A DNA stretch of 64,000 nt from positions 1,792,692-1,856,691 of the forward strand of contig RPFO01000246.1 of assembly GCA_009746045.1 (NCBI GenBank). The letters run 5' to 3'. The notes beneath the pieces were generated by a model. That model was not told the DNA's origin, did no database searches, and saw only the letters and a program-made list of their open reading frames with translations. Within the stretch, counting starts at the first letter, position 1, and each line of letters opens with the position of its first letter. Positions 9,881 to 21,400 of the stretch are shown here, in pieces. The stretch comes from Mesostigma viride (taxonomy: Eukaryota; Streptophyta; Mesostigmatophyceae; Mesostigmatales; Mesostigmataceae). The translations under genes and the position numbers were made by a program.

Positions 9881-12800
9881 TTAAAAATATAATTACTTAC
9901 AGCAGAGTGAAATCACTCAAACCAAAGCAAACGCCCAGCTATAAACCTATATACAGAGCCATGTCAAAGCTCTATACTACGATAAGACCAATGGAAACGC
10001 CTAACGGGAGGAACCTAATAGCCCTGCTGCACCGCAAAATCAGCCCGCGTACGGCGGAGCATGATGTCAGCCATGGCCCGAGTCAGCGCCACCGACAAGC
10101 GCTGACGCCAATATGACGTCCAGGTCCGCGCCGACCATGGGGCCCGCTGGCCCTCCAGGTCCAGCCGGTCCTCCCGGAGCCGGCAACACTCCTTGAAGAA
10201 GGCGGAGGTCAGGGGCCCCATGGCCCCAAACTCCTCCAGGACAAAGGGCACCACACGATGGTGCCCGACGTCGCCGTAGGCCAGGAGCTTGGCCCGCTCC
10301 GCCCGGTCCGCCGTGTAACCTGCCGTGAGGGAGGCCCCAGCCACGTGGCTAAGAGCCAAGGGCCGCGCCACCGAAACGTCAATAAGCAGATGCCGGCCAC
10401 CCCCCTCAAAGTCCAGCACCACGATGTCAGGCCGGTGGTTGGGGGAATAGAAGGCAGCGCCATCCGCATCCTCGGACCGGATGTTCGCGTGGGGGAAAAC
10501 CGACCGAATCATGGCGAGCACCACCGTCAGGAGGACAGTGTGCAAATACAAATACCAATTCTGATTCTGTTGGCCCCCCATGCAGGCAAGGTAGTGAGTC
10601 CCCGTGGGATCCAGCGGCTGCCCACAGCTACCACAAGGCCGCCCGGCCGGAACAAGAGGCTGCGGGGCAAATAGCTGGTGCCGGAGCGCCACCGAGTAGT
10701 GGCTGGGAGCCAAGGCGAATGGGGGGGCCATGGGAAGAGCACGAAGGTACGCCGAGCCCACACTCCGCAAGGAAAGCGAGAACAGCCACGCACGTCCCTG
10801 GGCGTTGAGGTCCGCGAAAAGAGCAATCCAATCAGCCGTGTGCAGAATACCCGCGTAGGTTTTCTGGTGTTTATCGATGACGCGAGCAGGGAATGCGGCG
10901 GGAGATTGAACGGAGGCGACCGAGGGAGTGCCGCGAGGGAGGTGGCGCTGTACCGCCTGAGCGGCACGGACGGGAGAACAGGCCTGCTGGATCTCAGCAT
11001 AGGCCTCCTGGATGGCGGTGACGAAGGGCAAAGGGCTGCTGGGGTCCAGGAGGTCAGGCGCTGCCGTTGCCAAAAGGGGCAGGAGCCGGCAGCTTTCCGC
11101 CCACGACTGAGCGACGGAGCCCAAAAATGCTGCTGGGGCCAGCCGGGCGGCACGAGTCAGACCGCAGCCACCCATCCGTGCAGGCAGGGAGGCAATGCGA
11201 ATAGCATGTGGCGGGAGGTCGGGGCCCGGGACCAGCTGCGCCAAGGCCGACTGGATGCGTTCGTCGTGGCCCTCGGCGGCCAGCCGGACCTGAGCCGGAA
11301 GAGCGCCCCGGAGCCAGTGAACGACGCGAGGGTGAGCGCAAAACCACAGAAGCAGACCCTTGGTCTGCGAATCATGAAGGCGCGCAATCAAGGGCAGTAC
11401 CTCAGTGCGTGCCTCGAGGGCGGCCCGCAGAGCATCGATGACAAACGCGGGGTCGCCAACCGGAACGCCGAGGACATCCAACCCATGGAGGCGCTCGTCC
11501 CGGCCCAAGAGCTGGGGCGGAAAGCCGGAGCAATCACCTTGGGGCGAGTACACCGCGCACTTGGCCAGGGTCAACTGGAGGTTGATGTCGGCCACCGCGG
11601 TCTGCAGTGCCAGCAGAGCCGCGGTGGTGTCCGGCACAGGGCCCAGAAGGTAGATATCATCCAAGTAGGCCTGAATAGCGACCGCCGGGTGGGCAGCATG
11701 GACCGCTTGGAGGCAACCCTGGAGGGGGGCGGCAAAGTACAGGGGTCCCAGGGGGTCCCCTTGCTGGGTGCCCGACCGCGACAGCAGGCCGCCGCGAGTG
11801 CCGTCCTCCATGATGTGAACCAGTTGGCCGGGCTGGCCGTAGCACACGGCTGTCCAAGCGTACAAGTCCTCGAAGGACTCCATGACGGCCGCAAACATGC
11901 TGGCGCGGGACAGACTGTTGAACGCGTTGTGGCAGTCGACCTTGACGACAGCGTGGGTGGGGTGGGCCTCGAGGTAGGCCTGCACCGAATGGATGAGGAT
12001 ATCCGCCCCGCCTGGAGTCGTCACCCCCAGCTGGGCCGCCACCGAGGTCTCACCCGCTGCGAGGGGCGGGCAGAAAAAGGCACGGAGCTCGGGCGCCTTT
12101 TGGCGGCAGATCACTTTGCCCACGAGCTTGCGGAGCACCTCACCGCAGGCGATCGGGCGCACCTTGCCCTCGGGGGGGGCAAGACACCCTTGAGCAGAGC
12201 GAGGAGGCGAGCGCCCGCTAACCACTCGCGCGCAGCGGGAGGAACGCGACCAGCCGCCAGGTCAATGAGGGTGTCAAAGAGAATGTCCTCGCCCCCATGC
12301 CCCACCAGGACCTCCAAGTGCTCGTAGCGCCAGCCCGACGGCCCGGTAGAGGAAGCCCGCGGGACCGCACGCATCACCTCCAGGAAGCAGTCGCGGTCCA
12401 GCCGGAGGGGGGCCGGCAGGGGGTCCGGCACGGGCAGCTGGAATCCGGGCTCCGCAGGGTGAAGAGCCTCCAAGGCCGCCAGGGTAGCCGCATTGGCGGG
12501 GGCCAGCTTGGCCATTTCCAAGCGGGTCATGGCCCGGCTGAGCTGCCCCTCGCGGACGAGGCGGATGACGTCGGCGGCCACCCGCTCGAAGTTGACCTCC
12601 CCCGACAGCCGGGCCGTGCGCGGGGGCGGCACGCCAAACAGCCCCTCCCAGTCCCCCTGCAGAAAGCGTCGGCAACGGGCAATAACCGCACCCTGGAGGC
12701 CGCGCACACCACGCCCGAGAGGGGTGAGGAGCAGGCGGGGGGTCACCATGTGCAGTTTAAAGCCCAGCGGGTCGTCCGGAGCGGCGTGCATGCGCCGGAG

Positions 12801-13532
12801 AGAAACGATTGCACATTGCGCGAAAAGGCTACGCGCGCGGTGGGGGAGGTCGGTCAGGGTAGACGTCGGGTTGATGGCGCATGCATCCCAGGGAACCGTG
12901 TCAAGCCAACGCCAACTGGCCGAGTAGTCGGGCGGCGGGGGCTGGGAGCCGGTGGGAGCCGAGGCGGGAGGGGGGAGGGGGCCGGGACTGCTGGCCGGTT
13001 GAGGGGCCGTTGAGCAACACAGGCGCGCGCGTGCTGAGCGCGCCCGTGAATGGAGTACACCCGCTGGCAGTGAGCTTCCGGGCACCGGTAACAGCTCATG
13101 GCCTGCAGATCCGCCGCGCCGAGATCGGGGTGCACAGCGCGAAGGTGCTGGCAGAGGAGGTTACGGTTGTGGAACACACCAGCACACGGGGACCCCGTGG
13201 GAAGCAGCACGGCACACCGGTGAAGGCCGTCGGCGGGCGCTGAGTGGCGGGGAGCGGCGCCAGTAAAGGCAGGACGTGGGGCCTGCGGCGTCTCCCCAGC
13301 CGGGCCGGCAGGCGCGCGCACCACGACCCGACCAGCGCCCGGCATGCCCGCCGGGGCCACGGAGGAGGCAGTGCCCACCGGGGAGACCCCCAGCGGAGGG
13401 GGATCGAGAACGCCGGCGCCCCTCCCAGGGGGACTCGCCAGCGCGCCCGCAACCACCCCAGGCCCCGGCAACGAGGCCGGGGGCGGCGGCCGAGGGGTCG
13501 GGGAGGCAGCTGGCCCCGGGGCCCGGTGGGGG
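9881..13532 (-). mobile_element. Full-length or near full-length restriction-endonuclease-type LINE, copy A
   Basis: This 3.65-kb non-LTR retrotransposon is in minus orientation, flanked by a 12-bp target-site duplication. Order in the sense direction: N-terminal C2H2-type zinc fingers, reverse transcriptase with a YLDD catalytic box, a CCHC-like knuckle, and a PD-(D/E)XK-type endonuclease at the C-terminus. This architecture is that of the R2/R4/NeSL group. Insertion into a TA-rich tract next to the SINE fits the site preferences of such elements. The 3' end (sense) finishes with AATTATATTTTTAA at 9881. Confidence 0.75.
10015..13471 (-). pseudogene. LINE ORF: zinc finger - reverse transcriptase - CCHC - restriction-like endonuclease (two frameshifts)
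   Basis: The reading frame is split in three. 13471-12854 encodes C2H2-like fingers (CxxxH-type segments QHLRAVHPDL and CPEAHCQRVYSIHGRAQH). 13085-12111 encodes the RT N-terminal region. 12225-10015 encodes the RT palm (DCHNAFNSLSRA, GTQQGDPLG, AYLDDIYLLG near 11655), a Cys-rich knuckle (CGSCGQ...THYLACMG, about 10640-10575) and an endonuclease core (PDIVVLDFEGG...LIDVSV, about 10450-10370). The second frameshift falls in a run of C residues (sense) near 12172-12180, where a one-base indel restores the frame; the first lies in a Pro-rich stretch near 12930-13000. Either the copy is dying or these are homopolymer sequencing errors. Confidence 0.7.
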
Positions 13533-13550
13533 TCAGAATATATATGTGAG

Positions 13551-14814
13551 CTGGCCCCAGCAGCATTTTTGGGCTCCGTCGCTCAGTCGTGGGCGGAAAG
13601 CTGCCGGCTCCTGCCCCTTTTGGCAACGGCAGCGCCTGACCTCCTGGACCCCAGCAGCCCTTTGCCCTTCGTCACCGCCATCCAGGAGGCCTATGCTGAG
13701 ATCCAGCAGGCCTGTTCTCCCGTCCGTGCCGCTCAGGCGGTACAGCGCCACCTCCCTCGCGGCACTCCCTCGGTCGCCTCCGTTCAATCTCCCGCCGCAT
13801 TCCCTGCTCGCGTCATCGATAAACACCAGAAAACCTACGCGGGTATTCTGCACACGGCTGATTGGATTGCTCTTTTCGCGGACCTCAACGCCCAGGGACG
13901 TGCGTGGCTGTTCTCGCTTTCCTTGCGGAGTGTGGGCTCGGCGTACCTTCGTGCTCTTCCCATGGCCCCCCCATTCGCCTTGGCTCCCAGCCACTACTCG
14001 GTGGCGCTCCGGCACCAGCTATTTGCCCCGCAGCCTCTTGTTCCGGCCGGGCGGCCTTGTGGTAGCTGTGGGCAGCCGCTGGATCCCACGGGGACTCACT
14101 ACCTTGCCTGCATGGGGGGCCAACAGAATCAGAATTGGTATTTGTATTTGCACACTGTCCTCCTGACGGTGGTGCTCGCCATGATTCGGTCGGTTTTCCC
14201 CCACGCGAACATCCGGTCCGAGGATGCGGATGGCGCTGCCTTCTATTCCCCCAACCACCGGCCTGACATCGTGGTGCTGGACTTTGAGGGGGTGGCCGGC
14301 ATCTGCTTATTGACGTTTCGGTGGCGCGGCCCTTGGCTCTTAGCCACGTGGCTGGGGCCTCCCTCACGGCAGGTTACACGGCGGACCGGGCGGAGCGGGC
14401 CAAGCTCCTGGCCTACGGCGACGTCGGGCACCATCGTGTGGTGCCCTTTGTCCTGGAGGAGTTTGGGGCCATGGGGCCCCTGACCTCCGCCTTCTTCAAG
14501 GAGTGTTGCCGGCTCCGGGAGGACCGGCTGGACCTGGAGGGCCAGCGGGCCCCATGGTCGGCGCGGACCTGGACGTCATATTGGCGTCAGCGCTTGTCGG
14601 TGGCGCTGACTCGGGCCATGGCTGACATCATGCTCCGCCGTACGCGGGCTGATTTTGCGGTGCAGCAGGGCTATTAGGTTCCTCCCGTTAGTAGGCGTTT
14701 CCATTGGTCTTATCGTAGTATAGAGCTTTGACATGGCTCTGTATATAGGTTTCTAGCTGGGCGTTTGTTTTGGTTTGAGTGATTTCACTCTGCTGTAAGT
14801 AATTATATTTTTAA
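13551..14814 (+). mobile_element. 5'-truncated LINE copy B, head to head with copy A
   Basis: This is the terminal 1.26 kb of the same LINE in plus orientation (the C-terminal part of the RT region, CCHC knuckle and endonuclease), flanked by the 14-bp duplication AATATATATGTGAG at 13537-13550 and 14815-14828. It is almost identical to the inverted complement of 9881-11143. A one-base deletion in a G run near 14290 breaks the endonuclease frame, which continues in another frame to the TAG at 14675-14677. Copy B evidently inserted into the right flank of copy A. Confidence 0.75.
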
Positions 14815-14828
14815 AATATATATGTGAG

Positions 14829-15414
14829 ACAACAACGTTTGGCTGATTCACCTTTAACCCAAAGCACAGCGCATGCCACGCATGGTTTTTCAATATGAAA
14901 CAGTACGTGGCCTGGGCAAGCTCTAACGGCGAATTCGTCGACGTGAAACCCGGGACTCGGGCCGAGTGCGTATTAAGGTGCTAATGGCTTGAATTTTGGG
15001 ACCTGCGCCTTGCAGGCTGATTGATAACTTGTACAGTAGGCTTACCCACGTGCAAGAAGCCAGATTTTTTCATGAGCCATTTGTGCATGAATAAACACAT
15101 GACTTGTGACGTAGGGTGGACACATCGCAGTCATGGTCAGACCCCCCTGTATTCAAGTACCAGCTATCTCTCTGAATTTGCATTTGGTAGGTCTGAGCAT
15201 AGCTCAAGAAATCCGTTGATTTATGGCCTTTCAGGATTAAAGCATGTTTAAATTTATGACAAAAAAATCCTACCTAATGTTATGACGTGGTCTATAAATA
15301 GCTCACAACGCAATATACATTGCGTTCTAAAAAGTCAATATACAGCACACCGGCAATGCAAGTTGCATACCTGTAGGCTGCATGCCATATTAAGTGAGAC
15401 AACTATGCTGGGCG
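14829..15414. other. Intergenic region between LINE nest and the NamZ gene 3' end
   Basis: No coding potential is recognised. The sequence is AT-rich from about 15050 to 15400. It contains the 3' untranslated region of the NamZ gene next to 15415. No TGTAA motif is seen within about 60 bases downstream of that stop. Confidence 0.4.
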
Positions 15415-18400
15415 CTACATGTACAAAAGGTAATTATTCCTGACAGTCCTAAACCATGCCAGATCTTCCTGCCAGCTCGCCACAATTTCGTCCACGGACA
15501 TGCCCCTAGCCACGGCGTCCCGCAGCGCAGGTGACCCGTACAGCAAGTCCACAAAGTGTTTGGAGCCTCCAAATGATGGCGTCTGCCACTGGAAATGCTT
15601 GGGATAAAGTGTCGCAATCGCGATGATTACGGACAGCGCGATGTGCAGCGGGCTCACCAAACTTGCCTCCGTCACATGAATCTGCAAGCCCAAGATATAA
15701 CAAGTACCAATAAAATTATAAAATTATCGTGGGAAAACGGAGTGGCGGAGGGAAAACGGAGTGGCGGAGGGCAGAGGGGAAAATATTCAACATAGACACC
15801 CACAAAGAGAGAGCATACCAATTTCGTCCGGGGGTTGTGGGTGAACCCTGGGTATGCCCCTAACAACCTCCGGCTCCGGGAGAGGCCTATATATATTCTC
15901 CCAAACCGGCGCCTCTGAATGAGTTCCAACCCTATCTGTGGCCACTGGACCATGGGGCAGCCCTACTGCACCTCCAATGCTTTTGCTATGTCGAAGCTTT
16001 ATTGCACCCACAGGGGATGCCGGATCGCCTCGACGGGTCTGATTGTGCACCCCGTGGCATGCCTGTGGCATGAGGGAAGGGGGGGGGTCTCTGCCCCCTG
16101 CCCGCTATGCACACTCAGGGATTAAAAGCACTCTGGTGCTCCATTACTCCCCAACGGTGCACGTGTTTATGCAATTAATTGATAAGAACTTCATGGGACA
16201 TAGCTTGAAGACATGGGAGAGGCCTGAGGAAAAGCAAAAAACAAAGAAAAATGCATAGATTCTAAACAAAACAAAGCGGGCGCAGTCAAGCATGGGAAAC
16301 CAGCCAGTTCACCCATATAAAAAACTAAAACTTCTCATGTTATACACCAGCAGCCCAGATGCGCACACGCAAGCATGCCACGTACCTATATAAAACATAA
16401 ATTCCCTACCGTACCAAATCAGTTAATGGCAGTAGCCGCCAAAATATACAAATGTCATGAAAATATAATGCAGTGAGGACATTGTAGCATTTGTGGAAGG
16501 GTCGTAGTGACCAAGTGCAAAAATCCTGATATTTCCCTCCTGTGGCACCCAGATTCAGCAGTGCAGGCCCCATATCGTAACCGGCCCAGAGTACCGTTGG
16601 ATGCGCTCAAAGCAATTGGTAGCCTAAGCCCTCTGCCGAAAACAGGAGAGAGAACTTGGCCACAAGCAGCGACCGACACGGAGGTGCCACAGGGCATCGA
16701 CCTTCATCCAGGCCATAAGTCATTAGTCACACTAACGCATGGCCTACAACTGTTCGGCAAACCCAACCATGAGAGAGGGCCCAGCAGTTGCCCTACAACT
16801 ACGCGGGATAAAAGTTTGAAACATACATTACTTGGCCTGGATGGAAAAACTTGTAAAATCCTAGCTAACTGTTAAGGAAAAAAGAAAAAGCTTACTTGGA
16901 CGCCCTGGACGTCGTGCTTCTCGTACTTGCTGAAGTTGGGCGTGAAGCCCACCTGTCGCACGGCAACCCCCGGCATGTTCCCCTTGCGCAGCACGTCTGC
17001 CAACTTGCCATCGATGTAGGGAGCCCCAAACTGTGAGCAGGACAGAAAGCCGTGACAGGAAGCCATATGTGCTCCAGGACATGAAAGGTATGTGGTGTGG
17101 CCTACATGATGATATTAACAACATCGATTGCTTGGCATATGCAGGCCCCTTCAGCCTCTCAGGCCCAAGCCCAGGGCCATCTCCCCGCCCCCTCCAACTG
17201 GTCCACGAAGGAAAATGGCATAAATGCTGGTGCTAGTGGCATTCACTCCCCACGCTCATTTGGGCACAAAGTACTGAACGCTCGAGGCTCAAAATCGCCG
17301 GCTCAAAATCTCATGTTTTCACTAGAAGACAACGAACAGATCACACACACACACAAAAAAAAAAACTTACACAATATTTTCCAAAGTACTGTACAAAAAC
17401 ACCATTTAGCAGGATTGCGGTTAAGGAACACTAGCCATAAAAAGTGCATTTTCCCCTGGGGCTAGGCCCTGGAAAGCTCATGTCTTTGATAGGCCCTGCG
17501 GTGTGCAACTGCGCAAGAACACCTGTCTAACCATTGCCAGGTACAACTACATCCATAAAGCAGGCACGGGGTCAGCTGCCTAGCAATGAGAAACCCCCAA
17601 AGGGCCCACCAGCTCTACTCCTTGCTCGTACAACCCACCCAACTATCCATGTGGCTGCGTGGCATGACAGAGGTCGGCTATGGCGGCTGAAACGGAAAAA
17701 ATGCCGCAAGGCCGTGTGCATGCCTTGTGGGTGCGAAATCACGGTTGGCACACTTACAGTCACAAACGGGAGGGTCGTTCCCCTTCCCTCCGAGACATTG
17801 GTTCCCTGTTCCAACGGCGATGCACAACGTCCCCGTCCCGTAATCCACCATTCCGACCCCACCCATCCCACCCACATGGACCAAGCAATACCACAAGTGA
17901 CACATTGTTAGCGTTCACAACAATAATGGCTTATGATCTACCCTGCCACACATCTCCTCTACTCAATAGGCTGTCTTTTATGATCCTGCATTCTACTTCT
18001 CCTGTGCAGCACACATCATGCAGAAACAACAAGGCTGTATCACTCCCCACGAGAGCTGGGAATCTGTCAGTGTGGCTTTGTCACACCCGTCATCCCAGAT
18101 GCATGCATTTCCTTACAGGATCTACACCCGTCCCAAGCCAACAGCAGCAAGGTTCATTAAGAAAAGGTCCATTGAAAGCCCATGAACCATGACAGAGGGT
18201 ATTCTCCATTCCCCCCCCCCCCCCCTCTCCATCAGGTACCAAAAAAGCCTCTGCTGGCGGGGCGCTATGTGAACACTGCAGCCAGGGTGCTCGCAAGCGC
18301 TTGCCCTCACCTCGATCAAGGCAAGGCCATTGTAGAGGAGGGCCACATCAAATGTGGGCAGGTTGGGCGATGGTGGTACCCAGATCAGCCCTGTGTCAGG

Positions 18401-21400
18401 CCACAGCATGCGCCGATGCCAACCCTCCATGGCCACCACCTCCAGCTTCACCTGCAAGCATGGCCATCAAGTAATCCAGTCCCAGAAAAGCCCAGCCCAC
18501 CCCGTGCCCACCCCGTGCCCAACCCAACCAAACACCCGGCAGACACAGAGGGCCACAAGAGAGATACAGTACAAAGGCAGTAGGAAGCAAAAAAGCAAGA
18601 CAGGCACGAGGAACAAGGCACAACCGCCACGCAACGGGGTGAGCCGCTTGGCGCAAAAGCAAGATCGGGGAGACAGAAAGGGACCAGGGAGGCCGGAAAG
18701 AAGTCTGCAATCTCTCCCACATTCCAGGATTGGTGTCATCAGCAGGACTTGATGTTGATACAGTTTTTCATGTAAAAAAATAACCCAGAGGAAGGGGTGG
18801 GGCAGTGCGTGGGTAAGGAATCCCTCCAGCAAGTCCATGCATAGTCACAGCTCTGACATGCCACTTGGGGTGCCGCTCCATCCACCGTCATTTCACCAAT
18901 GCCATGCACCAATAAGATGGGTAGCTTCCCAGTTGACACAACCCCTGACATGACTCCAGCCATGCCTGGTGACAGACGGTCCAACAGCTCCAACAGCTAC
19001 AGCCCCCGCCGCTGCCAGTCACTTTGTTGATCCGTTCCGTTTCCATGCCTGTCCCATTCCAATTCCATTTCCCCTGCATGACCAGGTCGACTGACGACAT
19101 GGTGAGCACATGCATGCACGGATCAGGAGAGACTCGCCTGCCGACTCCAACAAAACACATACATGACAAATGCGCGCATACACGGACATGACAATGCGCG
19201 GGGAGGCTCGGCCCTGGTAGAGCGGCTTGTTTGAACACACGGTGGCATGTATGAGCACTTGTTTGAACACCAAGCGCATGCATGCTTGACCACACACCTG
19301 CAGGCCCCCGCAGTCCCTTGGGAGGAACTCGCTGTTGAAGAGCATCGCCAGCTCACCCACGGTCATGCCGTGGCGGATGGGGATACCCTGTGGGGCACGG
19401 CCGCACAGCCAAGGGACAGCACGGAACGGGAACAGGCCGTGTAAGAGACAGCCCTAAAACGCACCCCCCTAAAAAAATTCCAAAACCAACTAAACATACT
19501 TCCCAAAGCCCAGCGATTCCCTAGATCAGCAAAACTACAAACACCCAAAGGGAGCGACATGAGGCCCTCACACTGGCATTGCGCCTAAACGACTAATCAG
19601 GGGGGACTCCCTGTCGCTGTGGTACAGCGCGTGCCCCACCGAGCATCGCACTCCCATGCACTCTTTTATGAGGTGCACGATGCTCCCAGGTATAGTGTAA
19701 AGGTCGGCCGTATGAATAATTCAATACCTTCGAGAAAAAGAGCAGGTGAGGTCCAGTACGGAGTGCCTAGACGAAATGATACGAGGGGAGGACCACCCAA
19801 GTTTGGTCGGTACATTCCGGGACATGGCCCAGCCAACTTGATACCATGTCCAATACATGATGGACCTGCTTGGACTCGTGACAAGGCCGACGATGTCGAC
19901 ATCTACTGTGCGGTCAGCCAACCTCACCATGCCAGCAGGGGACTGGCGAGGACATAGTAAACACGTACAGGAGCAGAGTGGCCCAAAACCACAATCACTA
20001 CAGTGACCCCTTAGGGCACCCGCTCTGCAAAAACGGAACAGCGATGGCAAAATCCACCCCCTCGAGCAGGGTTCCCAAGAAGTAAGACGGATGGCCCACC
20101 TTTCGCCCGACCAGGCTGGAGAAGTATTCCTGCAGCAAGGGCCCCTCACAGATGTCCCCCCCCACCGGGTTGGGCCGGTCGAGTACAACGAAAGTTACCG
20201 GGCTCTTCGAGGTGGAGCTGTTGCCGTGGGCCGCTATAGCGACCATGCTGTCATAAAGCGACCACACGTAGGTGTAGAAGCGAGCCTGGGGGCCACCCCA
20301 GAACAAAAGCACGCCAATTGGTAAATCAGGGCCTCGCCGGCATAAGAGTAGGCAGCTAGACAACAGACATCTGGTATCGCTAGACATCTTACATAGCTAG
20401 ATGTCTGGTTTAGCTACATGTCTGGTATCGCTATATCTTTGTACAGCTAGATATCTGGCATAGCTAGATATAAGTACTTTTATTAACGACAGACCATTTA
20501 CGCACGTGACATGCGATAAAGGGAAATATGAACGCAAGCGACCGGGCCTCAGGAAGATGAGAAACAGTAATTATTATTTACTTGGTTCCAGAGCTCCATG
20601 ACATTGGTCAAAACAGGATCCTGCAAGCCAGCTGCATAGTTTGCCACACACACGCCATGTCTGACAATCTCCCAGATCAACCTGAACCACTGTACCCACT
20701 TCCATGACAACTGGGAACCCTTGCATGGCAGCATGCCCGTTCCACGCCGCCGGTCTCGAGCTCAACACCGGGCATGCCCCTTGTTGCATGGTTCCAGCTT
20801 GTGCCTGAGCGTGCGCTTTCCGCTGGTTCTGACATCACCACGGCGTTTGGCAGCCGGAAACATCACTGGCAAATATGTTGCCCAAAGGCAACGGCAACCA
20901 GGAACTTTGACAACCATCATCATCTTCACAAAAACTATGGGGACGAGACGGAGAAGTACCCGCTGTTGCTCATTGCATACAGGGTGGTAGGTAGGGATAA
21001 GCAATTGCACCCCTGAAAGCCAGAATCCCTCAAAATAGACACACACACACACCTGCATACTTATTAAAGCACCTGTTCGCTCCTCCACCCCAAGTCCTTC
21101 CACATGCCCCCCTTACCACAATGTCCTGGTGCAAGCGCCCCTCGCCGTCTCGGCATAAGACCCCTTCAACAGAAAATACCCTAAACATGACTTACCCCAA
21201 CATCCTGGATGTCAAAGACGATCGTGTCGACGCCCGCGTTCACAAACAGTGCGCGCAGGCCCGCCCCTCTCTGCTGGGCCACAACAACAGAACCCAAAAA
21301 AAAAAATGCCCACATAGGCGCCACAATGGGAGCAACCGAAACAGGGGAGCATATGCCAGTCAGTTCGGAGCCCATGGCGCTCTCAGGGTGAGCGAGAGTT

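Larger units (their letters stand above)
9869..13544. repeat. 12-bp target-site duplication of LINE copy A
   Basis: TCAGAATATATA occurs at 9869-9880 and again at 13533-13544, exactly flanking LINE copy A. The left copy is the end of the SINE and the right copy is continuous with the original downstream sequence (TATATGTGAG). This fixes the element ends at 9881 and 13532. Confidence 0.7.
9881..14814. repeat. 1.26-kb near-perfect inverted repeat formed by LINE copies A and B
   Basis: The left arm is 9881-11143 and the right arm 13551-14814, with a spacer of about 2.4 kb made of the 5' part of copy A. A transcript through both arms would fold into a long hairpin. The arms mimic terminal inverted repeats, but the LINE content and two independent target duplications explain them fully. 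Confidence 0.75.

Noticed and set aside
10678-12327. 549-codon plus-strand frame across the LINE
   Set aside because: Antisense to the reverse transcriptase frame that carries the YLDD box and conserved motifs.
9881-14814. DNA transposon with 1.26-kb terminal inverted repeats
   Set aside because: The arms are the 3' halves of a LINE with RT and endonuclease motifs, and each copy has its own target duplication.
20549-20734. Extra NamZ exon between FDIQDVG and RFYTY
   Set aside because: Family alignment needs VG followed directly by ARFYTY, and the phases of exons 5 and 6 join without it.
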